From assembly GCA_024278595.1 (NCBI GenBank), contig JAJRSW010000102.1, positions 1 through 48,042 of the forward strand: a stretch of 48,042 nt of DNA. Reading direction: 5' to 3'. This document shows, piece by piece, positions 1 through 7,722 of this stretch. The notes below the pieces were generated by a model, which saw only the letters and a list, made by a program, of their open reading frames with translations, did not search any database and had not been told where the DNA came from. The position numbers and the translations under genes were made by a program. Each line of letters starts with the position of its first letter. Positions within the stretch are counted from its first letter, which is position 1. The stretch comes from Fidelibacterota bacterium (lineage in GTDB: Bacteria; Fidelibacterota; UBA8477; JABMPR01).

Positions 1-141
1 CGCAACCAAGTCTTGTCCTTTTTGCGCCTAACTGCGTTAAATAAATCAACCATAGCTATGGCTATACTCATATTTATTTGCCTTGTTATCCGCAAAAATT
101 CCTGCGACTTATTACACACTACACGATTGACACGACACTAG
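1..141 (-). repeat. Terminal copy A of MITE-like repeat (inverted relative to copy B)
   Basis: Bases 1-141 are the exact reverse complement of 47902-48042. Read on the minus strand it starts with CTAGTGT at 141 and runs off the contig. The same start, the AGTCGCAGG block and the GAGTATAGC hairpin core recur in the complete copy at 41230-41426, so this is the left roughly three quarters of that element. The stop codon of pyrI (TAG, 140-138) is made by the element's first bases. The inner part folds into a long imperfect hairpin (TTTTTGCG pairs with CGCAAAAA, AAATAAAT with ATTTATTT, ATAGC with GCTAT). The contig most likely ends here because the repeat is multicopy. Confidence 0.9.
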
Positions 142-593
142 ATATGGTCCATTTCATCTGCAGAATAGACCCGCTCACAGTATTGGCAGGCCAAATCAGG
201 TCCGGCTGCATCTACCAATCTGAACCGGGTCTCCATGGGCTCAGCATTGGTGATGCATTTGGGATTTGGACATTTAACCAGCCCCTCGATCACCTCCGGC
301 ACTTCCACTTTGAATTTCTGAGTCACATTGAAATCCCTGATTATACTCACTTTAGCATCGGGGGCAATGAGGGCTATACTATTCACCTCATGCTGATTTA
401 GTTCCCGTCCTTCTATTTTGATAATGTCTTTTTTTTGCATGGCCTTGCTGGAAAAATTCATCCCCATCATAACTACGTCTGTTTTACGGGGTTTCAGGAT
501 CGCCAATACTCTTTGAACGCGTCCGGCCGGGATATGATCGATCACCGTGCCATTCCGGATGGCATCGACTTTCATGACTTTCACATCATTCAT
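138..593 (-). CDS. pyrI: Aspartate carbamoyltransferase regulatory chain PyrI
   Basis: This 151-residue protein is the zinc-binding regulatory chain of ATCase, which binds nucleotide effectors and bridges PyrB catalytic trimers. Four cysteines form the zinc site: C108, C113, C136 and C139 (CPNPKC and CQYC). Length matches the family (about 150). Its ATG overlaps the pyrB stop by 4 nt (ATGA), so the chains are translationally coupled. The stop codon TAG and everything after it belong to the repeat at 1-141, so the last residue or two may have been altered by insertion of that element, although the C-terminus is of normal length. Confidence 0.95.
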   Translation of the reverse strand: MNDVKVMKVDAIRNGTVIDHIPAGRVQRVLAILKPRKTDVVMMGMNFSSKAMQKKDIIKIEGRELNQHEVNSIALIAPDAKVSIIRDFNVTQKFKVEVPEVIEGLVKCPNPKCITNAEPMETRFRLVDAAGPDLACQYCERVYSADEMDHI

Positions 594-1498
594 GATTTCA
601 CCTCTCCCAGTAACGTAGCCAGGATCGCCTGACGCATGTAAACTCCATTTTCGGCCTGGTCAAAATAGTAGGCATATTTTGTAGAATCAACATCGGTGGT
701 AATCTCATTGACCCGTGGTAAGGGGTGGAGCACCTTCAGGTTATCCCGGGCATTTTTCAGGAGGTCGGCGGTGATGATGTAGGCGTTCTTGACCTTCTCA
801 TATTCTTCCCGGTCCGGGAATCGTTCACGCTGGATACGCGTGACATACATGATATCAACATGGTCGACGATCTTTTCGATCTTCTTCTTCTCAGTAAATT
901 TGACCCCCATCCTGGTGAGATCGCTAAGAATATGGATTGGCATGCAGAGTGATCGGGGTGAGATAAAATAAAATTCCGGGTTGAAGGGGGCTAAGGCGTA
1001 GGCCAGGGAGTGGACGGTCCGTCCGTATTTAAGGTCGCCCACCAGGGCCAGTTTTAAGCCTTCAAGTGTTCCCTGAGCTTTCTTGATGGTGTATAGATCC
1101 AGGAGCGACTGGGTCGGGTGTTGATTGGCACCATCACCAGCATTGACAACCGGCACATCAACCTGCTCGGAAACATAGCGCGCAGCGCCCTCCATGGGAT
1201 GACGCATGACGATGATATCTGAATAGCGGGCCATCACTTTGGCCGTATCTGCCAGGGTCTCTCCCTTTTCCACCGAAGTTCCGCTGGTCCCTACCATGGC
1301 GATCACTTCCCCGCCCAGTCGTTTCATGGCGGATTCAAACGACATTCTGGTCCGGGTGGATGCTTCATAGAAGACCGCCGCCATCACCCGTCGCGACAGA
1401 TCGATCTGACTGGGATCTTTTTCCAGACTCTCGGCCAGGTCCAGGAGTTGGCGGATCTTATTTGCGCTAAGGTCACGCATGGAGATCAGGTTTTTCAT
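590..1498 (-). CDS. pyrB: Aspartate carbamoyltransferase catalytic chain PyrB
   Basis: The 302-residue catalytic chain condenses carbamoyl phosphate and aspartate to carbamoyl aspartate, the committed step of pyrimidine synthesis. The carbamoyl-phosphate motif STRTR is at residues 47-51, HPTQ at 127-130 and HPLPR at 258-262, all intact, and length is normal. ATG start with a GGTGAG ribosome site just upstream. Its end overlaps pyrI. It is separated from the upstream pyrEF gene by 288 nt, so pyrBI may have a promoter of its own (candidate at 1744-1773). Confidence 0.97.
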   Translation of the reverse strand: MKNLISMRDLSANKIRQLLDLAESLEKDPSQIDLSRRVMAAVFYEASTRTRMSFESAMKRLGGEVIAMVGTSGTSVEKGETLADTAKVMARYSDIIVMRHPMEGAARYVSEQVDVPVVNAGDGANQHPTQSLLDLYTIKKAQGTLEGLKLALVGDLKYGRTVHSLAYALAPFNPEFYFISPRSLCMPIHILSDLTRMGVKFTEKKKIEKIVDHVDIMYVTRIQRERFPDREEYEKVKNAYIITADLLKNARDNLKVLHPLPRVNEITTDVDSTKYAYYFDQAENGVYMRQAILATLLGEVKS

Positions 1499-1538
1499 TC
1501 ACTCACCTTTATACTTGGCGTTAATTACTGCTTTTTTG

Positions 1539-1561
1539 CCGCGGATATACGCGGATAAATG
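1539..1561. repeat. Short tandem degenerate repeat, GCGGATA units
   Basis: GCGGATATAC is followed directly by GCGGATAAAT, two 10-nt units in the gap between pyrB and pyrEF. Similar two-unit degenerate repeats occur in other intergenic gaps of this window (3213-3240, 34495-34523). Their function is unknown. Confidence 0.5.
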
Positions 1562-1622
1562 TTTCTCTTAAAATCCAATACTGATGCCTCCGCAAAAACG
1601 TCCCTCTGGCAGAGCCGTGCAT

Positions 1623-1643
1623 TGAGCCCTTCGACTGGGCTCA
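1623..1643. repeat. Intergenic hairpin TGAGCCC-loop-TGGGCTCA region
   Basis: TGAGCCC (1623-1629) and GGGCTCA (1637-1643) form a perfect 7-bp inverted repeat with a 7-nt loop. There is no T-run on either side, so it is not an obvious terminator. It lies in the 288-nt pyrEF-pyrB gap and could be an attenuator or a dispersed palindromic repeat. Confidence 0.45.
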
Positions 1644-1743
1644 GGGACCACCCTTCGAAACGACGCAGAGCATTGATATTTAAGATTTTAGGCATTTTAA
1701 TGATATGTGGTTGTATTTAAATGGATTTGGGTACCTTAAATAA

Positions 1744-1773
1744 TTTATCAGCTACTTTTTGCCAGGGCGTCAA
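1744..1773 (-). promoter_or_regulatory. Candidate promoter for pyrBI
   Basis: On the minus strand TTGACG (1773-1768) is followed after 18 nt by GATAAA (1749-1744). It lies just after the pyrEF stop and about 245 nt upstream of pyrB. The -10 box is weak; this is a guess from sequence only. Confidence 0.3.
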
Positions 1774-1786
1774 TATTAGATCTTCA

Positions 1787-3187
1787 TTATTCATTATTAA
1801 TTGATTCAAATGCTTTCCAGGCTGCAGCCCGGTAACGTTTTGCCTCAGCGCCGGGATCTTCGCTGGCAATAATGCCCCGTCCCACGATGATGGCATCTGC
1901 ACCACCGGTTATGGCATCCTCTACCGTGAGATATTGTTGACCAAGCCCATCACCCTGACTGTCCAGATTCACACCGGGCATGAGCAGTAATTGATCCGGG
2001 GGAATTTTATTGCGAAAGCGTTTGATATCCTCCACATCATGACCATGACCGATGTAGCCGCTGACACATTCCTTCCGCCGCTTCCCGATCTCCAGGACTT
2101 GGCGAGTGTAGGTCTCAGAGATAAGATTGCCTTTGGCGCTCATACGGGCTAGCAGGAAGCCTGAGCGTGGCCGTTCCAGATCTCCAAATAGTCCATCAAG
2201 AATGGCTTCGCCTGCTATCATGTGAACTGTGACATATTCGGCCCAGTCGGCGATCTTGTACACTCCGGAGCGGAACTGTTTTCGCACCGTACTGCCGATA
2301 TCGGCATATTTACGATCTTCAAATATGATAAAATCGTGTTTCTCGGCCAGGGCTTTCAGACGCGGGACAAAATCACCTCTGAAATCCTTGATAATATCCA
2401 CGTGGGTCTTGACCATAAATATCTCTGGTCCAGCTTGATCGAGGATATCAAAAAAAGTAGCAGTGTCCTCCACATCCAGTGAAAGTACCAGGTTGGATCT
2501 TTTACGCAGGATAGTCTCCATCAACTTCCGGGTCAAAGGAGCAGTGGTGGCTGCCAGACGATCAGTAAATTTCAGTTGTGGTTTTTCCACGGGCTGATTG
2601 ACAAACTCCCGGACTTTTTGGGCCAGGGTATCATCCAGCAGTTGCTCACCGCCCAGAACCGTCAGCATATCCTCCACCGTAATGACAGCGGTCAGTGTAT
2701 AGCCCTTATTGGCCAGGATCTCGGATCCGTTATAGCTGCGGTCAATCAGGCAAACAAAATCTGTGACCTTGAGACCAGCACGTTCCATACCCTCAGCAGC
2801 CTCAAACTTGCTTTCACCGGTTGTGATCAGATCATCAATAATGAGACAGGTCTGACCCGGCTCAAAATGACCCTCGATCAATTTGCCCGTCCCATAAGCT
2901 TTAACCTCTTTGCGCTGATAGACCAGGGGGGTATCCAGCTCAACAGATACCTGGGCCGCCAGGGGTAAGGCCGTATAGGGAATCCCGGTTAGAACATCAA
3001 ACTGTTTATTGGCCAGGGTTGTTTTAAGTAACTGAACGATATTCCTGATGATCTCCGGGTAGGAAACAATGCTTCTCAGGTCAATGTAAAAGGGAGAAGT
3101 AACGCCGGATTTGAGCTTGAATTCACCGAATTTTAAAGCACCAATGCGGTGCAGATCCAGGATCAGGGTTCTTTTACCATTTTCCAC
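1787..3187 (-). CDS. Bifunctional UMP synthase: orotate phosphoribosyltransferase-OMP decarboxylase fusion
   Basis: A single 466-residue protein carries both last steps of UMP synthesis. Residues 1-200 are OPRT, with the PRPP-binding loop CLIIDDLITTGES at 114-126 and KAYGTGKLIEG near 96-106. Residues about 225-466 are OMP decarboxylase of the eukaryotic kind: LSLDVED (D238), KTHVDI (K260), and catalytic DRKYADIG (D291, K293, D296), then PGV and IVGRGII near the C-terminus. Domain order and length match animal UMPS (about 480 residues). Most bacteria use separate PyrE and a shorter, different PyrF. The start is GTG at 3187 with GGAG 10 nt upstream. It sits between pyrK and pyrB in the pyr operon. 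Confidence 0.93.
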   Translation of the reverse strand: MENGKRTLILDLHRIGALKFGEFKLKSGVTSPFYIDLRSIVSYPEIIRNIVQLLKTTLANKQFDVLTGIPYTALPLAAQVSVELDTPLVYQRKEVKAYGTGKLIEGHFEPGQTCLIIDDLITTGESKFEAAEGMERAGLKVTDFVCLIDRSYNGSEILANKGYTLTAVITVEDMLTVLGGEQLLDDTLAQKVREFVNQPVEKPQLKFTDRLAATTAPLTRKLMETILRKRSNLVLSLDVEDTATFFDILDQAGPEIFMVKTHVDIIKDFRGDFVPRLKALAEKHDFIIFEDRKYADIGSTVRKQFRSGVYKIADWAEYVTVHMIAGEAILDGLFGDLERPRSGFLLARMSAKGNLISETYTRQVLEIGKRRKECVSGYIGHGHDVEDIKRFRNKIPPDQLLLMPGVNLDSQGDGLGQQYLTVEDAITGGADAIIVGRGIIASEDPGAEAKRYRAAAWKAFESINNE

Positions 3188-3212
3188 GGGTTCATTTCTC
3201 CAGGTTTTTGGG

Positions 3213-3240
3213 CCACAAAGGCGCTAAGTCACGAAGATTC
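3213..3240. repeat. Degenerate intergenic repeat (CCACAAAGGCGCTAAGTCACG)
   Basis: A short stretch of the form CCACAAAGG-CGCTAAGTC-ACGAAGATTC occupies the 127-nt gap between pyrK and pyrEF. Sequences of this style occur repeatedly between genes in many environmental genomes (from memory). No coding or terminator signal is seen. Confidence 0.35.
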
Positions 3241-3314
3241 ACAAACATCTTTTTATGAACCTGTGTGTTTTCGGGTCTTATTGGCACCATATTCATAAAG
3301 CTGATCATCATTTA

Positions 3315-4109
3315 TCAAAGTGCAGTTATCCGACCGGTTTTATCGCGGTGGTAAACACCAAATTCTGACAGTTTTTCCAGAATCTCATGATCGACTACTG
3401 GTCCTTCCATACAGAGGATGAATCCATGGGGATCCATAACACAGGAGCCGCAGATCCCTACCCCGCATTTCATATAGCGTTCCAAATTGACCTCAAAGGG
3501 GATCTCGTACCTTCTGGCCACCTGGGCAGCAGCCTGCATCATCTTCTCCGGTCCGGAGATGTAGACATGATCGAATGATTCTTCGCTGAGGACAGTTTCC
3601 ATGACAGCGACGCTGGTTCCCAGGTGTCCCAGTGACCCATCATCGGTGGCGATGAGGGAACGATGGCAGAGGTCATTAAAATCTGGGACGTAGAGCAGGT
3701 CATCGGCACTGCGGGCACCATTGATATTTACCAGATAGTTGACACCCAGCTCCTGTAGAGCTTTGGCTTGGAAACGCAGGGGTGGTGTGGCAAACCCCCC
3801 GCCTACCATGAGAACTCGACCAGTCTCTGTTGAAAAAGGTTTTCCGTAAGGACCCCGGATAGAGAGGAGATCCCCAACCTTCAGCTGAAATAAAGCCTCA
3901 GTAAAAGGGCCAATATTTTTTATGGTCAGGGAGCAGGAAGAGTTAGTGACATCCAATATTGAAAATGGTTTCTCGCCCTGACCAAATATGGTGAGCATGA
4001 TAAATTGCCCGGGGTGAGCTTTTAGTGATGTTTCCAGTACAAAGGTTCGTAGGGAGGGATTTTCAGCGCGGATCGCGGCAATCGGGAGCGTTTGGCGATC
4101 ACATTTCAC
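3315..4109 (-). CDS. pyrK: Dihydroorotate dehydrogenase electron transfer subunit PyrK
   Basis: This 264-residue iron-sulfur flavoprotein passes electrons from PyrD to NAD+. The N-terminal part is a ferredoxin-reductase-like FAD domain (KPFSILDV near 47-54), the middle an NAD-binding domain (VLMVGGGFATPP at 99-110), and the C-terminus holds a [2Fe-2S] cluster motif with C215, C220, C223 and C233. All four cysteines are present. It begins 2 nt after the pyrD stop, which fits tight co-expression of the two subunits. Confidence 0.93.
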   Translation of the reverse strand: MKCDRQTLPIAAIRAENPSLRTFVLETSLKAHPGQFIMLTIFGQGEKPFSILDVTNSSCSLTIKNIGPFTEALFQLKVGDLLSIRGPYGKPFSTETGRVLMVGGGFATPPLRFQAKALQELGVNYLVNINGARSADDLLYVPDFNDLCHRSLIATDDGSLGHLGTSVAVMETVLSEESFDHVYISGPEKMMQAAAQVARRYEIPFEVNLERYMKCGVGICGSCVMDPHGFILCMEGPVVDHEILEKLSEFGVYHRDKTGRITAL

Positions 4110-4111
4110 GC

Positions 4112-5050
4112 TTAATTCTCCTGAAGTATTCCGATTAGGTCGGCGTAGTCAGCGTAGCCGTGTTCAGCCATGAAGGCTTCCATCTCCTGTCTGGTCGATC
4201 TGAAAACATCCAGACCTCGGTCATAGACTGCTGAACCAATGGCCACAGCCGCTGCGCCAGCCATCATCATTTCAACTGCATCCAGGCCGTTACTGACACC
4301 GCCGGTGCCCAGAATTGGAATATTTACTTTCAGATAGACATCGCGGATCAGTTTGAGAGCCAGGGGTTTGATGCAGGGACCAGAGATCCCGCCAAAGTTG
4401 TTGTGTAATACCGGGCGTCGGGCGATGGCGTCAATGACCATTCCATGTCCCAGGGTATTGATCATGGTAATGCCATCTGCACCGGCCGTTTCAGCCAGGG
4501 AAGCCATACCGGCCACATCGTAGGCATTGGGAGATAATTTTGCCAGCACGGGAAGTTTGCTGACGGTCTTCACCGCACTAACGATCTCAGTTATCTTTTC
4601 CGGTATCAGAGCGAAGGGTCGTTTGAACTCATCTGCCACATTGGGACAGGATAGGTTCAATTCCAGAAAGTCGGCTTGCGAATGATTCACTGCTTCGGCC
4701 AGACTTACAAATTCATCTGGATCTGCGCCAAAAACGCTGACGATCGATACACCGGCAAACTCTTTATGAAATTTCTCTACTTCCAGTAGTCCATCATGAA
4801 TGCCCGGGTTGGTCAGGCCAACCGAGTTGATCAGTCCACCTTCAAATTCAGCAATGATGGGACCTGCATGGCCGATACGAGGTTCCAGGCTAAGCGACTT
4901 GGTGGTCACCATACCGGCACCATCACGAATGACCCGTTGGAGCGAAGAAAAAGAGATGCCGAGAATGCCGGAGGCGAGGGTAAGGGGGGACTGAATTTCC
5001 TTACCCAGAAAACGCAAAGAGACCGCTCCAGTCAAATATTGGAGATGCAA
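4112..5050 (-). CDS. pyrD: Dihydroorotate dehydrogenase, class 1B catalytic subunit PyrD
   Basis: This FMN enzyme of about 300 residues oxidises dihydroorotate to orotate. The active-site cysteine of class 1 enzymes is seen in LELNLSCPN (C135), with the FMN-phosphate-binding ILGTGGVSNGLDA near 246-258. The pairing with pyrK makes it class 1B. The start is uncertain: the longest reading begins at TTG 5050, but the family N-terminus and a GGAG box at 5029-5026 (8 nt spacing) favour a TTG at 5017, removing 11 residues. It is the first gene of the minus-strand pyr operon. Confidence 0.94.
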   Translation of the reverse strand: MHLQYLTGAVSLRFLGKEIQSPLTLASGILGISFSSLQRVIRDGAGMVTTKSLSLEPRIGHAGPIIAEFEGGLINSVGLTNPGIHDGLLEVEKFHKEFAGVSIVSVFGADPDEFVSLAEAVNHSQADFLELNLSCPNVADEFKRPFALIPEKITEIVSAVKTVSKLPVLAKLSPNAYDVAGMASLAETAGADGITMINTLGHGMVIDAIARRPVLHNNFGGISGPCIKPLALKLIRDVYLKVNIPILGTGGVSNGLDAVEMMMAGAAAVAIGSAVYDRGLDVFRSTRQEMEAFMAEHGYADYADLIGILQEN

Positions 5051-5108
5051 AATCTTGCAGGGGGTTTTGAAGGGGTGGTGATTGGATTTTCGCCGTTATC
5101 ACGTGAGT

Positions 5109-5135
5109 AAAATAGAAAATAAATGTGCGAGTCAA
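5109..5135 (-). promoter_or_regulatory. Candidate promoter of the pyr operon
   Basis: On the minus strand TTGACT (5135-5130) and TATTTT (5114-5109) lie 15 nt apart, about 60-80 nt upstream of pyrD. The spacing is short, so confidence is limited. It is divergent from the tRNA-Ala promoter at 5210. Confidence 0.35.
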
Positions 5136-5209
5136 AGGTCGATTTTCAGCTTCAGTAAATTGATTGATTTTTTTATCCATCCATTAGAAATATTCGCAAT
5201 CAAAATGAT

Positions 5210-5237
5210 TTGACACCCTTTTAGTGGCGATTATATT
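5210..5237 (+). promoter_or_regulatory. Promoter of tRNA-Ala
   Basis: A consensus -35 TTGACA (5210-5215) and a -10 TATATT (5232-5237) are separated by 16 nt. Transcription would begin about 8 nt before the tRNA at 5252, a typical stable-RNA arrangement. Confidence 0.75.
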
Positions 5238-5251
5238 GATTGTCCCCAAAG

Positions 5252-5324
5252 GGGGCCTTAGCTCAGTTGGGAGAGCGCTTGACTGGCAGTCAAGAGGTCA
5301 TCGGTTCGATCCCGTTAGGCTCCA
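5252..5324 (+). tRNA. tRNA-Ala (anticodon GGC)
   Basis: The 73-nt cloverleaf has acceptor arms GGGGCCT and AGGCTCC, a D-arm with GCTCAGTTGGGAGAGC, an anticodon stem CTTGA/TCAAG with loop CTGGCAG (anticodon GGC), and a T-loop TTCGATC. The CCA end is not encoded (discriminator A is followed by CCC). The strong promoter at 5210 drives it. Confidence 0.95.
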
Positions 5325-5331
5325 CCCCCCC

Positions 5332-5362
5332 AAGCCCTGGCAGACTTCGTTTGCTGGGGCTT
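5332..5362 (+). terminator. Probable terminator of tRNA-Ala
   Basis: AAGCCCTGGCA pairs with TGCTGGGGCTT (11 bp including two G-U pairs) around the loop GACTTCGTT, 8 nt after the tRNA. The following ATTCGTTT is only moderately T-rich. Confidence 0.55.
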
Positions 5363-5393
5363 ATTCGTTTGGTCAGGAGTATGAATGTTAAAT

Positions 5394-5468
5394 CCACCAA
5401 CTGAATTTGGTGGGTAACGAGAGCTGGCTGTAGTTGCGCTCTCGTTAGCCCCGGGTTTCAACCCGGGG
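5394..5468. repeat. Cluster of three perfect hairpins
   Basis: Three inverted repeats follow each other almost without a gap. CCACCAA/TTGGTGG is at 5394-5413 (7 bp, 6-nt loop). TAACGAGAGC/GCTCTCGTTA is at 5415-5447 (10 bp, 13-nt loop). CCCCGGGTT/AACCCGGGG is at 5449-5468 (9 bp, 2-nt loop). None has a T-run. The arrangement resembles REP/BIME-type palindrome clusters mobilised by Y1 transposases or a structured RNA, but no such transposase is in the window. Confidence 0.6.
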
Positions 5469-5525
5469 TTCACCGACCCCTGTTGTATAATCTTTTGATG
5501 AAATATTGCAGATGATCCCTATGAT

Positions 5526-5921
5526 CTAGAAATAGGCCAATACGGCAATCTGAGTGGTTTCAGTCACATCGGAATAATTGAACTTGTAACCGGTGAGTGT
5601 GTCATAGCCATCATCGAAAACACCATTCTGATTTACATCCAGATAAACAAAGGCAGTGATATTCCCTTCTGAACCAGATCCCAACACAAATCGTTTGACT
5701 GTGTTCTCTCCAACGTTAATGGGTAATTGATCCACAACATCTATGGTGACCCCGAAATCGTTTGAGTACTCCCCTTCTGACAGTGCCAGATACCAGTCAC
5801 CCGCTTCACTGAAATAGCTGTCATCAGACCAGATAACACCTGTTTCGATATAGAGCTGTTTTTCACAATTAACAATAAAGAGGCTCAGGATTATAGTGAG
5901 GATGATGCTTAATGACTTCAT
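5526..5921 (-). CDS. Hypothetical lipoprotein with Asp-rich loop
   Basis: I do not recognise this family. The 131-residue product starts at ATG 5921, preceded by GGGTAGG, with a lipoprotein signal MKSLSIILTIILSLFIVNC; the lipobox cysteine is C19. The mature part is mostly beta-like and has one loop DVNQNGVFDDGYD near the C-terminus that resembles a calcium-binding D-x-N-x-N-G motif. A longer reading from 5954 adds 11 residues but would spoil the signal peptide. It is monocistronic and divergent from the pilin cluster. Confidence 0.65.
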   Translation of the reverse strand: MKSLSIILTIILSLFIVNCEKQLYIETGVIWSDDSYFSEAGDWYLALSEGEYSNDFGVTIDVVDQLPINVGENTVKRFVLGSGSEGNITAFVYLDVNQNGVFDDGYDTLTGYKFNYSDVTETTQIAVLAYF

Positions 5922-6272
5922 ATCAGACCTACCCTTCATATACGGTAGCAACATAGGTAGTCGTGAAAAGTCAGCATATCGGGGGGATTCTGATAAATGG
6001 AAGGAATGACCCTGATTTCAGGATTTTAAGTCCGGTTGATTTAGGGAATCCCCCCCCCCTTTAAAAGCCTGATTTTGTGAATTCTCACAGATCACAATAG
6101 GTGTTTTAGTCAGGCAAAGCTCACCAAACATTTTGGTCAAATATGGATATTACCGGCCAGAAATAGGGATTACCCTGATAGAATATCGTTATTCTTTTGT
6201 TATGCTTTGTTAAGATTATACAGTAATAATCGATTACAAACAGAAACAAACAGGAGAATAGGAGAGTGAAAA
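5922..6272 (+). promoter_or_regulatory. Intergenic region upstream of the pilin gene
   Basis: This 351-nt stretch has no gene. It contains a run of ten C (around 6050-6059) and an AT-rich segment at 6180-6245 that should hold the pilin promoter, but neither a clear sigma-70 pair nor a GG-N10-GC sigma-54 site stands out. Just before the pilin ATG there are two purine-rich Shine-Dalgarno-like boxes, CAGGAGA and TAGGAGAG. Confidence 0.4.
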
Positions 6273-6680
6273 ATGGATTGGACAATCAAACGTAAAAGTG
6301 GTTTCTCTTTAGTTGAACTGATGATCGTTATCGTGATTATTGGCGTTTTAGCCGCAGTCGCTGTCCCGATCTACACCAATAATGTGATCAAAGCCAAAAT
6401 GAGTGAAGCTGATGCTTCTCTGGGGAGTTTAAGGACTCAACTTCGGGTCTATTATGGTGAAAATGGCGAATATCCAACCGTTAGTCCAGCGGATTACGCT
6501 ATTGGTGCCAGCTGGAACGATATCAGAACCGGTGAACTCACAGGCAAGTATTTTACTGATTCATCCTACACCTATCTCTGTACCGATGGAACGAACTATA
6601 CCATTACATGTACCGCTGGTGACATCCTAAAAACCGATCGTACTCTGAATCAGTATGGTGCTCTGGCAGGTGGTCTCTAA
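6273..6680 (+). CDS. Type IV pilin-like protein (major pilin candidate)
   Basis: The 135-residue protein has a class III signal: a short basic leader MDWTIKRKSG, cleavage after G10, then FSLVELMIVIVIIGVLAAV with the conserved Glu at +5 (E15). The remaining hydrophobic alpha-helix and globular head with two Cys in CTDG and CTAG fit a small pilin of the PilA/GspG kind. It is first in a run of four pilin-like genes and has the best ribosome site (GGAGAG, 6 nt spacing), suggesting it is the abundant subunit. No pilus motor or prepilin peptidase gene lies in the window. Confidence 0.88.
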   Translation: MDWTIKRKSGFSLVELMIVIVIIGVLAAVAVPIYTNNVIKAKMSEADASLGSLRTQLRVYYGENGEYPTVSPADYAIGASWNDIRTGELTGKYFTDSSYTYLCTDGTNYTITCTAGDILKTDRTLNQYGALAGGL

Positions 6681-6720
6681 GCTAAGCTATGTGGTAAGGA
6701 AAAGGAGTCGTATCTCGCAC

Positions 6721-7140
6721 ATGCATAACCAGGGCTATACTCTCATAGAAGTACTGGTCTCGGCGACCCTCCTGGCGATCATTGTGCTGGGTACGGCTCA
6801 GTACTTTACGCTGAGCCGGTGGGAAATTGAGAAAGGCATCAGATCTCAGCTAGCCTGGGCTAACATGGCATCAAGAATGGAAAAAGCCATCGATCTAGGT
6901 TATGGTTCACTTCAAGACAGCCTCACTGAGACCTCTTTCCCTGTGATGCTTAGTGGTGTTCAGGGTTATCGCACGACGATCGTAACTAGCATTGATGATA
7001 GCTTGGATGGTCTGGCACCGGTTGATACCGTCCTGCCTGACTACACGGATGTAACGGTCATATTCGCCTGGTTCACACCTGACAATATTATCGATAGTCT
7101 GACTTGCCGGTTCTCAGCAGAACGCAGTTGGAGCTACTGA
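6721..7140 (+). CDS. Minor pilin-like protein (PilV/GspI type)
   Basis: From ATG 6721 the product has 139 residues and a 5-residue leader MHNQG followed by YTLIEVLVSATLLAIIVLG, a prepilin cleavage site with Glu at +5. The longer reading from 6655 would put 27 residues before the cleavage site and overlap the pilin, so the shorter start is preferred. An AGGAG box lies 13 nt upstream. The gene ends in TGATG shared with the next gene, showing translational coupling. Confidence 0.8.
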   Translation: MHNQGYTLIEVLVSATLLAIIVLGTAQYFTLSRWEIEKGIRSQLAWANMASRMEKAIDLGYGSLQDSLTETSFPVMLSGVQGYRTTIVTSIDDSLDGLAPVDTVLPDYTDVTVIFAWFTPDNIIDSLTCRFSAERSWSY

Positions 7141-7643
7141 TGCGATCACATTCCAGAAGTAAGGGTTTCACACTGGTTGAATTAAGCTCAGCTATGACAG
7201 CCAGTATGATCCTGGTACTGGGTTTCTCTTCTGTGATCGTTTTCAGTCGCCAACAATTAACCGCGACCAATATTCGGGTTGGCTTAAGCTATGATCAGCT
7301 TCTCATCGATAAATACGTCCGCACCAAACTGACCAGCACCATTAGTGATTCCATGCAGATCTTCGCAGATGCAAGTGCAGAAGCCAATGCCACCACCAGC
7401 ACCAGTGGCACGATCCTACGAGCTGTAGATGCAGATTCAACAGTGTATCACCTGGATATCAGCAACAGTGTTCTGCTTTGGATGGTGGATTCTACCATCC
7501 ACAGTCCCATCGATGCTGAAATTGTCGACCTGCTTTTCACAGAGCGCACCGGAAATCACGGCAAGATCCTGGATATTAGTATGAACCTTTGTTCAGCAGA
7601 AGATACCCTGACATGTGCCTGGTCGATCACACTCAGGAATTAA
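7140..7643 (+). CDS. Minor pilin-like protein (PilW/GspJ type)
   Basis: From ATG 7140 (overlapping the previous TGA by 1 nt) the 167-residue protein starts MRSHSRSKG followed by FTLVELSSAMTASMILVLGF, a prepilin motif with Glu at +5. The rest is an extended beta-rich head. The start at 7104 would add 12 residues and lose the coupling, so 7140 is chosen. It probably joins the initiating tip complex with its neighbours. Confidence 0.8.
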   Translation: MRSHSRSKGFTLVELSSAMTASMILVLGFSSVIVFSRQQLTATNIRVGLSYDQLLIDKYVRTKLTSTISDSMQIFADASAEANATTSTSGTILRAVDADSTVYHLDISNSVLLWMVDSTIHSPIDAEIVDLLFTERTGNHGKILDISMNLCSAEDTLTCAWSITLRN

Positions 7644-7647
7644 TGAG

Positions 7648-7719
7648 ATGATCGACCCACACCAGCAGTTAAACCAGATCACTTTTCTGGACTGCGTTGG
7701 ACATAACCTGAGGGGGTGA
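7648..7719 (+). CDS. Leader mini-ORF in frame with the next gene
   Basis: ATG 7648, preceded by AGGA at 9 nt spacing, opens 23 codons ending ...GHNLRG and TGA (7717-7719). The frame is the same as that of the gene starting at 7723, so TGA and one Ser codon are all that separate the two. The end (Arg-Gly before a hydrophobic segment) resembles a prepilin leader. It may be a translated leader, the broken N-terminus of the next gene, or chance. Confidence 0.4.
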   Translation: MIDPHQQLNQITFLDCVGHNLRG

Positions 7720-7722
7720 AGC

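Noticed and set aside
5922-6272. Sigma-54 promoter before the pilin gene
   Set aside because: No GG-N10-GC pair with a fitting context was found by eye, so control by the NtrC-type regulator is not claimed.
7717-7719. TGA in the PilX-like leader as selenocysteine
   Set aside because: It is not in a redox motif, no hairpin follows, and a good ribosome site and ATG lie directly after it.
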